Positions 1-8,093 of a DNA stretch of 57,476 bases are shown in pieces. Every line of letters begins with the position of its first letter. Position 1 is the first letter of the stretch. The stretch comes from Lachnoanaerobaculum sanguinis. GTDB taxonomy: Bacteria; Bacillota; Clostridia; Lachnospirales; Lachnospiraceae. The stretch spans positions 1 through 57,476 of the forward strand of contig NZ_BTHK01000020.1 in NCBI RefSeq assembly GCF_033242365.1. Reading direction: 5' to 3'. The notes under the pieces were generated by a model. The model was not told the DNA's origin. It ran no database searches and saw only the letters and a program-made list of their open reading frames with translations. The translations under genes and the position numbers were made by a program.

Positions 1-69
1 TTAGAGGCCTTTAATAAATTTGCACATTCACAGCCACACAGAATTGAAGACGACGTAAAAAGCGCATAA
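1..69 (+). CDS. C-terminal end of an unidentified protein (partial)
   Basis: The first 22 codons of the window read as an open frame ending in TAA at 67-69, followed four bases later by a good terminator hairpin, so this is very probably the true 3' end of a plus-strand gene lying to the left. The visible tail contains EAFNKFAHSQPHRIEDD. This is too short to identify. A tail of a tyrosine site-specific integrase is conceivable, but only as a guess. Confidence 0.45.
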   Translation, partial: LEAFNKFAHSQPHRIEDDVKSA

Positions 70-72
70 TAA

Positions 73-92
73 AAGCCCCTTTGTGGGGGCTT
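73..92 (+). terminator. Rho-independent terminator hairpin
   Basis: AAGCCCC and GGGGCTT form a perfect 7-bp stem around a short loop, directly after the stop codon of the partial gene. The base composition after the stem is AT-rich rather than a clean T-run. Confidence 0.75.
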
Positions 93-368
93 ATAAATTA
101 ATTATTTTGGGACATAATCATTTATGCTTGACATATGTATTTCAAATAAATTACACGATAAATTACACGCTTATAAGCCATATATAAAGTCTTGGTATAC
201 CACAAATAAAACTATATTTATAAAACACCGATTTTAATATCGACTTTATCATAGTCTGTTCTTTGATATCTTAGTCGCTATGCGTATATCTTGATATTTT
301 TATTTTTATCATAGTCTGTACTTTATTATCTTGGTCTGTATTCAATCATCTTATTCTATATATCGCGA
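93..368. other. AT-rich intergenic stretch, no gene seen
   Basis: No open frame with a ribosome binding site is visible on either strand. The left part contains the direct repeat AAATTACACG twice (near 147-168). The right part is a 60-bp tandem repeat, listed separately. The stretch lies between the terminated plus-strand gene and the stop codon of the minus-strand Fic gene. Confidence 0.6.
244..359. repeat. Imperfect 60-bp tandem repeat, two units
   Basis: Positions 244-299 and 304-359 are two copies in register at exactly 60 bp. The first 15 bases (TTTATCATAGTCTGT) are identical and about two thirds of the rest match. Inside each unit a shorter motif of the form ATCNTAGTCTGT recurs. The array abuts the 3' end of the Fic gene. 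Confidence 0.6.
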
Positions 369-1508
369 CTATGATATCTTTCTATATTTCTGATATCTGC
401 TTCTGGGCTTACCCGGTACGGTCATTTCTACCAAGCCCATCTCTATTGCCGGATTGAGATAATTTTTTCTGAAAGTAGGCTTATGTGTCATGCCAAGTCT
501 AAGCATTATCTCATTTGTTGTAAGCACTTCATTACCAAGTACATTTACAAGCTTTTTTGCAAATGTATTCTCACTTGCCGGGTTGTTTGTACTAACAGCA
601 GTATTTTTACTGCCTCCTGATACTTCTTTTCCAACCGTCTTTTCAGCACTGCCTGTAATACCGCTACCTAAAGACTTTTCCTGCTTTATACATTCTTCTT
701 TTGTATAATCAACATCGGATTCCACCCTCCAAACCGATGTTTTCTCTACTATCTGCGCTTTCTTTAATGCAAAAAGGATTGTCTCAAGAATAAATTCTAT
801 AAATTTATTACTTTCTCCCGGTCTTCCTATACTGTATGTAAGCTCCTTATATTCCTGTATCCTGTTATAAAGTTCATTCTCAACAGACATACAAAAGAAA
901 ATATCCTTCCACTTACAAAGCAAAAGATCCAGCCATAACCTTGAAAGAGGTCCGTTCCCTGCCGCAAAAGGCTGTAAAAGTTCAAATTCATGATATACTA
1001 TTGCACATTTTATTACAGGATGCAGCTCCGCTCTTTTGTACCATTCAAATATATCCCTTACAGCTCCCGGAATAAATCTTGAAGGAATTGTATTACTTTC
1101 AAATATTCCGCTGTCGTTGTTTTCCGCCTTATCTTCTCTAAACTCAGTTGACTCTATAGCAAAACCGCTCAGTATCATCTTTTGTGCAAAGAACAAATCA
1201 TTTATCGAATATGGATTCAATTTAAATGACATATCATACGCTTCATAGAGATTTTTTACAACTCTCATATCCTTATGATTATCAATAAAATTTTCTCCAT
1301 ATATAAAGCCTCTTATCTGTTCAAATGAAATATCACTTTCTTCCATTGCCAAAGAGGCATATACTTTTTTAATTATGTTTTCTTTACGAATAAGCGGATT
1401 CATCTTACCGGAAAAGACAACTCCGACCCTTCCGACTTCTTCACTTATCTCAGTCAATAAATTTATCATTCTATCGCTCATGTTAAAAAGCGGACTATAC
1501 TCTCTCAT
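369..1508 (-). CDS. Fic-family protein with degenerate catalytic motif and C-terminal winged helix
   Basis: Fic proteins transfer AMP or similar groups using the motif HPFx[D/E]GNGRxxR. Here the equivalent reads QPFAAGNGPLSR (about residues 179-190): the catalytic His is Gln, the acidic residue is Ala and the first Arg is Pro, so AMP transfer is unlikely. The N-terminal inhibitory helix pattern SxxxE is present (SLAMEE). A low-complexity linker follows, then a C-terminal winged-helix segment (TFRKNYLNPAIEMGLVEM), typical of the Fic/DUF4172-type architecture. I chose the ATG at 1508 (MREYSPLF) because GGAG lies eight bases upstream of it and its relative at 18.7-19.5 kb starts MGEYKPLF; an ATG at 1520 lacks such a site. 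It follows the ATPase gene on the same strand. Confidence 0.8.
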   Translation of the reverse strand: MREYSPLFNMSDRMINLLTEISEEVGRVGVVFSGKMNPLIRKENIIKKVYASLAMEESDISFEQIRGFIYGENFIDNHKDMRVVKNLYEAYDMSFKLNPYSINDLFFAQKMILSGFAIESTEFREDKAENNDSGIFESNTIPSRFIPGAVRDIFEWYKRAELHPVIKCAIVYHEFELLQPFAAGNGPLSRLWLDLLLCKWKDIFFCMSVENELYNRIQEYKELTYSIGRPGESNKFIEFILETILFALKKAQIVEKTSVWRVESDVDYTKEECIKQEKSLGSGITGSAEKTVGKEVSGGSKNTAVSTNNPASENTFAKKLVNVLGNEVLTTNEIMLRLGMTHKPTFRKNYLNPAIEMGLVEMTVPGKPRSRYQKYRKIS

Positions 1509-1555
1509 AACCAACTCCATAAAACAAAGTTTTCACTTACTACTTATACTATATC

Positions 1556-3955
1556 TTATTTTTTCTTTTGTTCAAGTTTTATTCTTATTTTTTCAAGTAA
1601 TATTTGATTTTTTTCTACCAAAACCGTCATATTTCTAAATAAAGATTCCGCAGCAAAACCAAAAGTGAACATAAGAAGAATACTTATACCTGAAAGGTCT
1701 GTAAGTGCAAACAACTTTCTAAGGAATATACCTGTAAATATGAGACCTGCAACATTTAAAAATATTATTATATATTTTCTCAGATCAAGCGGATAGCTTA
1801 TCTTGATCAAAATCATAAATCCTACTACCGACATAACCATGGTCGCAACAGTTCCGATACTGTCTGTGGATATTTCAAAAATCTCTCCAAATACTACAAG
1901 TGCAAATACCGCTATAACATCTGTCAAACCGCCGGGCAATGCTTTTATAAGCACATTTTTAATAAAACTTCCCTTTATCCTATTCTTATTCGGTTCAAGA
2001 GCCAACAAAAATCCCGGTATCCCTATTGTAAACATGCTTACAAAGGAAATCTGAGCAGGCTCCAGCGGATATGTAAACATAAAAACTGCAGATAATACAG
2101 CTAAAAGCAATGAGAAAATATTTTTCACCAAAAACAGGCTTGCAGAACGCTCTATATTATTGACAACTCTTCTACCCTCATATACCAGATCTGGCATATG
2201 TGCAAAGTCCGAATCAAGTAGTACAACCTGTGCGGCATGAGTGGCGGCTTCACTTCCTGATGCCATTGCTACACTGCAGTCCGCATCCTTCATCGCCAAA
2301 ATATCATTTACACCGTCGCCTGTCATGGCAACAGTATGACCGTCTGCCTGTAAGGCTTTTACAAGCTTTTGCTTTTGTTTAGGTGTAACACGACCGAAAA
2401 CCGTATAAAAAGATATTGCCTCCTGTATCTTTTTATCTGTATCAAGCAAAGTTGCATCAATATAATTTTCGGAATTTTCAATTCCTGCCCGAGAGGCAAT
2501 TTGCGAAACGGTTAAAGGATTATCTCCCGAGATAACCTTTATACTTACACCTTGAGACTTAAAATAATTAAATGTATCTACAGCATTCTCACGAATGGGA
2601 TTTGCAAAAGCTATAAAACATATAGGAGTTACTTTTCCTTTGATACCGTCTTCAATATCACTTCCGTCATACTTTGCAAAAAGTAAAACCCTACTTCCTT
2701 TTTCGGTATAGGCTAAAATCTCATTTTCAAAAGATATAAAATTATCTTTTAAAATAATTTCCGGAGCACCAAGAATGTAGCATCCCTCTTCAAATGTAAT
2801 ACTTCCGTATTTAAGAGATGAAGAAAAAGGTAGTACCTTTACAGGAGCACCTACAGCTCCTTTAATTCCTTTATTATTTGCATATTCTTTTAAAGCCTGC
2901 ATGGTTGCATTATTATCTTTTGAAGCAAGGGCATATGAAAACAATAATTTTTCAAAATCCGAATAATCTATAGAACTGTTTGCACCTTTACATAAGAACA
3001 CATCTTCCACTTTCATATCAGGTTCTGTAATAGTACCTGTTTTATCAACACAGAGCACATCAACTCTTGCCAAAGTCTCAATACTTTTCATATCATGAAG
3101 CAGTACTTTTTTTGTTGCAAGTTTCATAGTACTTAGGGCAAGCGCAACTGTGGTCAGCAAATACAATCCCTCAGGAATCATCCCCAGTACGGCGGCAACT
3201 GTTGAAGTTACACTTTTTCTAAGAGTATCCCCGTTTACATAAAAGCTTTGTAAAAATAAAACCGCACCTATAGGTATGATTACAATACCTACAGCCTTAA
3301 CAATCAAATTGATATGCCTTATCATCTCCGATTGTTCTTTACTTTTCATAGTTTTTGCTTGTGTACTGAGTTTTGAAATATATGACTCATCTCCCACTTT
3401 CTCAAGTTTTGCATAGCATTCTCCGGATACTACAAAACTTCCCGATAAAAGCTTACTGCCTACAGCTTTTTCAATTTCATCAGACTCACCTGTAAGCAAA
3501 GATTCATTAACCTGAATACTTCCGGATATAACAATGGCGTCCGCACAGATTTGCTTGCCGGCTTTCAGAAGAATAATATCATCTTTTACCAACTCCTCAG
3601 ACAATATATTTTGAAGTTCTCCGTCTCTTATCACGTCACTGTGAGGAGCACTTAAAAATTTCATCGTATCAAGTGTCTTTTTTGCACGCAACTCTTGTAC
3701 TATACCTATAAGTGTATTTCCGATAATAACAGGTAGGAATGTAAGATTCCTAAACGAACCTACCATAATCAGTACTATGGAAATTATTAAAAATATCAGG
3801 TTAAAGTATGTACATACATTTGACAATACTATTTCCATAGTTGTTTTATCGGTTCCCATATTTAATTTATTTGTAAGACCCAATGCAATTCTTTGTTGCA
3901 CTTCGCTATCTTTCAATCCGATAATTTTATTATCGACCTCTCTTATCTCATCCAT
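1556..3955 (-). CDS. Cation-transporting P-type ATPase (CtpE/Exp7-like)
   Basis: A full-length P-type ATPase of 799 residues in the inner membrane. It carries TGES (155-158, actuator domain), a PEGL motif in the fourth membrane segment (261-264), the phosphorylation motif DKTGT with Asp304, and the hinge motif TGDGVND. Membrane helices flank these and a further set lies at the C terminus. PEGL in place of the PEGLP of Ca2+ pumps is characteristic of the CtpE/Exp7 group, for which Ca2+ uptake has been proposed; the ion here is not certain. No N-terminal heavy-metal domain (CxxC) is present, which argues against Cu/Zn/Cd export. It sits 9 bases after the DUF1287 gene and is probably in the same transcript. 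Confidence 0.88.
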   Translation of the reverse strand: MDEIREVDNKIIGLKDSEVQQRIALGLTNKLNMGTDKTTMEIVLSNVCTYFNLIFLIISIVLIMVGSFRNLTFLPVIIGNTLIGIVQELRAKKTLDTMKFLSAPHSDVIRDGELQNILSEELVKDDIILLKAGKQICADAIVISGSIQVNESLLTGESDEIEKAVGSKLLSGSFVVSGECYAKLEKVGDESYISKLSTQAKTMKSKEQSEMIRHINLIVKAVGIVIIPIGAVLFLQSFYVNGDTLRKSVTSTVAAVLGMIPEGLYLLTTVALALSTMKLATKKVLLHDMKSIETLARVDVLCVDKTGTITEPDMKVEDVFLCKGANSSIDYSDFEKLLFSYALASKDNNATMQALKEYANNKGIKGAVGAPVKVLPFSSSLKYGSITFEEGCYILGAPEIILKDNFISFENEILAYTEKGSRVLLFAKYDGSDIEDGIKGKVTPICFIAFANPIRENAVDTFNYFKSQGVSIKVISGDNPLTVSQIASRAGIENSENYIDATLLDTDKKIQEAISFYTVFGRVTPKQKQKLVKALQADGHTVAMTGDGVNDILAMKDADCSVAMASGSEAATHAAQVVLLDSDFAHMPDLVYEGRRVVNNIERSASLFLVKNIFSLLLAVLSAVFMFTYPLEPAQISFVSMFTIGIPGFLLALEPNKNRIKGSFIKNVLIKALPGGLTDVIAVFALVVFGEIFEISTDSIGTVATMVMSVVGFMILIKISYPLDLRKYIIIFLNVAGLIFTGIFLRKLFALTDLSGISILLMFTFGFAAESLFRNMTVLVEKNQILLEKIRIKLEQKKK

Positions 3956-3964
3956 AGTGTCAAC

Positions 3965-4645
3965 TTAATTTTCTCTTTTCAATTCCCATCTGTAGTGACC
4001 GACTATTTCATCAGCCTTACTTTTCAGATATTTTTGTTCATATGCTCTTTGATATTTACTGCCGTGATGAATAATATATGGAATTCCATTTTTATCTCTT
4101 CTGTCGGATACTATTCCGATATGCTTTTTGAAAATAACAATATCTCCACCCTGCCACTCTTCTATCTCGGAAAGATCTGTAGTAAGACTTTTTGTATTGT
4201 TTTTAAAATACACCTGAAGATTTCTTACTCTGCGATAATCAATATTTTCATCAGGTGATTGTATGTCATAATTTTCCGGATGTTCATGTATATCCTTATC
4301 CACAAGTTTTTGTAAATCATATCCTGCACCGAAAAGTGCCGCAGCTACGACATCCGTACAAACACCATAACCGTCATTTGGTGTCCCACCTATATAGTAT
4401 CTGCTCTCATACTTCGGTTTTGTCTGTATATACAAAAGAGCACTGTTTAATATATCACTCTGATCATCAATTCCGTCTTTATCCATATCAACACTGCTCT
4501 TAAACTGTTCTATATGCCTTTTATAAGCATCCTTAGGTCTCTTTACAGAAGTGCTTCTATGATAATGTCTTATAAATATCAGTAAAATCATTGCTGCAAG
4601 CAATATACCTGCAGCAATGATTTTAAAAATTTTCTTTGATTTCAT
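3965..4645 (-). CDS. Membrane-anchored DUF1287 protein
   Basis: A protein of 226 residues with one N-terminal membrane segment (about residues 9-25) and the rest outside. The DUF1287 signature is clear: GVCTDVV, a DENIDYRRVRNLQVYF stretch, GDIVIFKKHIGIVSDRR and a late IIHH. The Cys-His arrangement resembles NlpC/P60-like amidase folds, so a cell-wall role is plausible, but the biochemical function of the family is not established. It is close-packed between a membrane protein gene (8-base gap) and the ATPase gene (9-base gap). Confidence 0.8.
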   Translation of the reverse strand: MKSKKIFKIIAAGILLAAMILLIFIRHYHRSTSVKRPKDAYKRHIEQFKSSVDMDKDGIDDQSDILNSALLYIQTKPKYESRYYIGGTPNDGYGVCTDVVAAALFGAGYDLQKLVDKDIHEHPENYDIQSPDENIDYRRVRNLQVYFKNNTKSLTTDLSEIEEWQGGDIVIFKKHIGIVSDRRDKNGIPYIIHHGSKYQRAYEQKYLKSKADEIVGHYRWELKREN

Positions 4646-4653
4646 TTATATAC

Positions 4654-5364
4654 CTATACTATTCTAATTATTATGGCTGCAACAATTACCAGAAGCATCA
4701 GTATTATGGAAACTGATATAATTACGGCTTGTAATTTTCCTCTGTCTCTGTATTTATTTGAAATATACAAAATATCGATTAAATTTACCCCGGGTATGAA
4801 TCGAAAAACCTTATGTCTGTTATATTTGTTGTTACTTAAACCATATTCATCTTTATAACAGCGGACCAGATAACCGGCCGCCAACATTCCCGGTGACAAT
4901 AAAACATAGTACAGCAATAGTAGTATCATCAAAAATATAATACAGGGTATTGCAATAAACGGTACGAAAAAGATCATTGCCGGTACTACCATACATGCAA
5001 TCAACATAAATATTTCGCCCACAGCTACACCAAAAATACATATTGCACACAATAATGAAATCGGAAACATTGCATATCCGTAAAAAAGAGCTCCGTCAAT
5101 ACAATAATTTATATCATTCCTTTTTATAGCCTTATTCACGCTTATGATTTGCAATATAAGCGGTATTAAAAGTAAGAAAAGATATACTATATGAGGTAAA
5201 ATTTCAAATTCTTTTTTTACTGTAGTATTTAACTGAGATATAATAACATACGCCCATCTGTAAACCACTATATTATATATTATACCTAAAATCCAAGGAA
5301 AATGCTTTTGTGTAGATTCCTCATTTATAATACGGTCTTTTTCTAATATAAAATCATTTTCCAT
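4654..5364 (-). CDS. Polytopic membrane protein, paralogue of the next gene upstream
   Basis: A membrane protein of 236 residues with about five to six hydrophobic segments and a charged N terminus. It shares its layout and several motifs with the 243-residue protein at 5398-6129: a [KH][YF]PWI start to the first helix, a NDINYCIDG versus GNIDYCING loop, and a F[VI]PGVNLIDILYIS versus FVPVADLIDALYIS loop before the last helix. The two are therefore tandem paralogues. I do not recognise a characterised family. It may serve as a small transport or accessory membrane component, but nothing in the sequence settles that. Confidence 0.7.
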   Translation of the reverse strand: MENDFILEKDRIINEESTQKHFPWILGIIYNIVVYRWAYVIISQLNTTVKKEFEILPHIVYLFLLLIPLILQIISVNKAIKRNDINYCIDGALFYGYAMFPISLLCAICIFGVAVGEIFMLIACMVVPAMIFFVPFIAIPCIIFLMILLLLYYVLLSPGMLAAGYLVRCYKDEYGLSNNKYNRHKVFRFIPGVNLIDILYISNKYRDRGKLQAVIISVSIILMLLVIVAAIIIRIV

Positions 5365-5397
5365 ATCACTATATCTCCTTTTAATAATTATTATTTC

Positions 5398-6129
5398 TTA
5401 ACATATTATATATAAAATAATACTTACAGCTATAAATATGCCGGTAGAAACGGCTGTAATTACAGCCAATTTCTTTGCCCTGTTCCAATAATGTATCGAA
5501 ATATATAACGCATCTATCAAATCAGCCACCGGGACAAACTGCAGGAGTATATGTAAAACGCAGCTACCAAGTTTCATCTCTTTTTGTTTTCTACCGATAA
5601 TTACAGTACCTACTGCCAAAACAAATCCAGGTAAAGCGGCTATAAAAGAGATTGCCAACATTATCGGTGAAAGTATAAAAGCCGCCATAAGTATAAACGG
5701 CGCAAGAAAAAGCGTTGCAGGTAAAATAAAGGCTATAAGTGAAATACTTAGTCCACCTAGAAATATAACAAGTGCCAGAAAAATAAAAAACAATGTAGAA
5801 GGCAAAATGGTATATTTAAAAAATAAAAAGCCGTTTATACAATAGTCTATATTCCCACTTCTTATCTCAGTCAACGCTCTACTGATTTGAACTGTCAGAA
5901 GTGTTATAAACGCAATAAGAAATACTATATTAAACCCTATAGATAGCCATTTATTTAAATTAAAGTACTTCATTCCGTAAATAACAAAACCGATCCACCC
6001 ATACAATACCAAAAAATAAAGTATTGATATTAGCCACGGATATTTTTCCATACTTTTATTCTCACTATCTACAGTCTCTTTGATTATACTGATATCTTCT
6101 TCTACATTGTAATTTTCTCCATCACCCAT
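5398..6129 (-). CDS. Polytopic membrane protein, paralogue of the downstream gene
   Basis: A membrane protein of 243 residues with an acidic N-terminal tail (about 30 residues) and roughly six hydrophobic segments. It starts 15 bases after the prfH stop codon with a TGAGGT ribosome binding site, so it is probably co-transcribed with rtcB-prfH. It shares the YCING/YCIDG and LIDALYIS/LIDILYIS loops with the 4654-5364 protein. Function unknown; its place after a ribosome-repair gene pair may be coincidental. Confidence 0.7.
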   Translation of the reverse strand: MGDGENYNVEEDISIIKETVDSENKSMEKYPWLISILYFLVLYGWIGFVIYGMKYFNLNKWLSIGFNIVFLIAFITLLTVQISRALTEIRSGNIDYCINGFLFFKYTILPSTLFFIFLALVIFLGGLSISLIAFILPATLFLAPFILMAAFILSPIMLAISFIAALPGFVLAVGTVIIGRKQKEMKLGSCVLHILLQFVPVADLIDALYISIHYWNRAKKLAVITAVSTGIFIAVSIILYIIC

Positions 6130-6144
6130 AATATTACCTCAAGT

Positions 6145-6744
6145 TTATTTTTTTAGTCTAAATTTTTCACCCTCATATACTCTTATCGGATTGCCTCTTA
6201 CTATCTCGGTATGCTTACTCCATGCATTGTTCTTACTTTGTTCAATTTGCGAAGTATTCTTATTTTTCAAAACAATTGCAAGTTTTCTAAGAGCATCCTT
6301 TTTATTCATAAGCTGACTTCGTTCTCTTGTTGAACTTATCCTTATTCCTGTAGGCACATGTATAACTCTTACTCCTGTTTCCACCTTGTTTACATTTTGA
6401 CCTCCCGGTCCGCTTGCATGAAATTTCTCTACTATTATATCCGCTTCAGAGAAATTATCATCTACATTAACTGTTTCAGGAATAAGACTTACATCCACAA
6501 ACCAGTTCTTTCTTTTATGCTCAGGCCTATAGCGACTTTTACAAATCCAAAGCATGGTACCTTCAAGATATGACAAATCCTCATCGGATGAAAGCATCAC
6601 TGAATAAAAAGTTTCTTTTTCCTCTCCGTCCACATAACTTAAAATCTCTAAAGACGGAATTTCCTTCATTAAAGCTTTACATATACCGAACACAGCTCTT
6701 TGACATTCCACCGGGCCCATACCGGCACTTATTTGTAGAATCAT
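6145..6744 (-). CDS. prfH: Peptide chain release factor homologue PrfH
   Basis: At 199 residues this is a short release-factor paralogue. The peptidyl-tRNA hydrolysis loop GPGGQNVNK is intact (GGQ at 114-116), followed by the usual ISSTRERSQ strand. The N-terminal region lacks the stop-codon recognition domain of RF1/RF2. Its start overlaps the rtcB stop as ATGA, i.e. translational coupling. The PrfH-RtcB pair is a known association: RtcB religates 16S rRNA cut in the decoding centre and PrfH releases the peptide from the damaged ribosome. The sequence shows the pairing; the function is inferred from that family. Confidence 0.9.
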   Translation of the reverse strand: MILQISAGMGPVECQRAVFGICKALMKEIPSLEILSYVDGEEKETFYSVMLSSDEDLSYLEGTMLWICKSRYRPEHKRKNWFVDVSLIPETVNVDDNFSEADIIVEKFHASGPGGQNVNKVETGVRVIHVPTGIRISSTRERSQLMNKKDALRKLAIVLKNKNTSQIEQSKNNAWSKHTEIVRGNPIRVYEGEKFRLKK

Positions 6745-7880
6745 TTTCTGTCCCCTCCCTTATAGTTATATATAGGAGTAAGAACATTTTCCACCTCTAC
6801 GGTATCTTTTATAACTTCTTTTATATAGTCAATTCCTCTATATGCAAAAGGTGCTTCGTCCAAAGTATCCTTACTTATGCAGCTTGTATAGATACCCTTC
6901 ATCTCTTTTTTGAACTCGGAAACCGTATGCGAAGAATTTACTTCTCCTCTTGAAAGTACTCTTCCGCTCCCATGCGGTGCCGAATTATTCCATTCTTCGT
7001 TTCCAAGTCCCCTGCCAAGTAAAACACCTTCCTTCATATTTATAGGAATTATTACCTTTTCATCCAACTTCGATGAAATAGCACCCTTTCTTAATATAGG
7101 CTGATTTCCTGAAAAATCCACATAATTGTGAGAACATGAAATTTCTTCTATTGCCTTCCACTTCATCTTTTTTATAATCTCAGCAGCAATTATTTTTCTG
7201 TTTAATATCGCATACTCTTCCACGATTTTTAAATCATGTAAGTAATCTTCCATCAAATTACCGCTAAGGTAGGTCATTTCAAAAGGAATATCATTTATAC
7301 CTTTGTCTTTCAGTTCATCCTGTCCCGCTTTCATATAGTACTCAGCCACTTCTTTTCCAAGATGTCTGCTACCTGTATGCACTATAAGAAAAACTTCACC
7401 GTTCTTTGCTGTATCCAGCTCAATAAAATGATTTCCACCACCTAAAGTACCAAGACTAAGCAATGCTTTTTCAGATCTTATATGTGAAAAACATTTAAGA
7501 TTACTTAAATCAATTCTGTCGGCATATGCATGTATATCTTTTCTTACAGCAAATCCGACCGGAACATTATCTCTGATTACGGTATCAAGCTTCAAAAAAT
7601 CATTTCTTATTTTTCCGAGTTTTACCGAAAGCATGCCGCAACCGATATCTATTCCCACTAAAGAAGGTAAAATCTTTTTTCCCACAGTCATTGTAAGGCC
7701 TATAGGTCCTACCTTTCCCGGATGAACATCAGGCATTACCCTAATCTTTGCTCCCTGTGATACTTCATTATCACAAATCATTTTCACCTGAGACTTTGCC
7801 ACTTCTTCCACCATGGACTTTTCCATAGTTTCATCACACATAATATACGCCTGTGCGTATTTTCCATTTAATTGTATCAA
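6741..7880 (-). CDS. rtcB: RNA ligase RtcB (RtcB2 type, paired with PrfH)
   Basis: RtcB joins 2',3'-cyclic phosphate (or 3'-phosphate) and 5'-OH RNA ends using GTP and Mn2+. Metal and nucleotide motifs are visible: MPDVHPGKVGPIG, VGIDIGCGM, GTLGGGNHFIE, HTGSRHLG, SCSHNYV and APHGSGRVLSR (guanylylated His). I place the start at the TTG at 7880, giving MIQLNGKYAQ, the usual RtcB beginning, because AGAGG lies eight bases upstream. An ATG at 7910 would add ten residues without a matching site. The start follows a small leader ORF with its own promoter. No archease gene is adjacent. Confidence 0.9.
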   Translation of the reverse strand: MIQLNGKYAQAYIMCDETMEKSMVEEVAKSQVKMICDNEVSQGAKIRVMPDVHPGKVGPIGLTMTVGKKILPSLVGIDIGCGMLSVKLGKIRNDFLKLDTVIRDNVPVGFAVRKDIHAYADRIDLSNLKCFSHIRSEKALLSLGTLGGGNHFIELDTAKNGEVFLIVHTGSRHLGKEVAEYYMKAGQDELKDKGINDIPFEMTYLSGNLMEDYLHDLKIVEEYAILNRKIIAAEIIKKMKWKAIEEISCSHNYVDFSGNQPILRKGAISSKLDEKVIIPINMKEGVLLGRGLGNEEWNNSAPHGSGRVLSRGEVNSSHTVSEFKKEMKGIYTSCISKDTLDEAPFAYRGIDYIKEVIKDTVEVENVLTPIYNYKGGDRK

Positions 7881-7942
7881 AATAAAAACCTCTGTTTTCT
7901 TCTGTTTCAAAGGCTTTATCGTTCATTCTCTAATAAAAAAGT

Positions 7943-8020
7943 TTAGAATAATAGACAGCGAACAACTATGCCTCTGTAGTTTATAGTTCCACTTATTGTA
8001 TTATTCATTGTATTCCTCAT
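7943..8020 (-). CDS. 25-residue leader ORF upstream of rtcB-prfH
   Basis: Reading leftward from an ATG at 8018-8020 there are 25 codons then TAA. AAAGGAG lies seven bases before the ATG, a better ribosome binding site than that of rtcB itself. The peptide begins MRNTMNN and ends RGIVVRCLLF. It is the first ORF after a TATAAT box and ends 62 bases before the rtcB start. Its position and size fit a regulatory leader peptide. I know of no homologue. It is too short to rule out chance on coding statistics, but the strong ribosome binding site and placement support it. Confidence 0.5.
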   Translation of the reverse strand: MRNTMNNTISGTINYRGIVVRCLLF

Positions 8021-8063
8021 AGTCATTCTCCTTTCGATCGCTATTATTTATTTTAACTTTATA

Positions 8064-8069
8064 ATTATA
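8064..8069 (-). promoter_or_regulatory. Candidate -10 element for the rtcB-prfH transcript
   Basis: A perfect TATAAT lies on the minus strand about 44 bases before the leader ORF start. The -35 region is not convincing. It is also within 25 bases of the end of the upstream yhfC-like gene, so this box marks an internal start for the RNA-repair operon. Confidence 0.5.
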
Positions 8070-8093
8070 TCATAGCATTTTAAAAAACACATC

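Noticed and set aside
147..168. Attachment site of an integrated element at the AAATTACACG direct repeat
   Set aside because: The identity of the upstream partial gene as an integrase is unproven and no matching site is seen elsewhere in the window.
244..359. Short CRISPR array
   Set aside because: Units are degenerate with no distinct repeat/spacer division, only two copies, and no cas genes.
4853..5050. 65-codon minus-strand ORF rich in Cys
   Set aside because: It is an out-of-frame reading of the membrane protein gene at 4654-5364.
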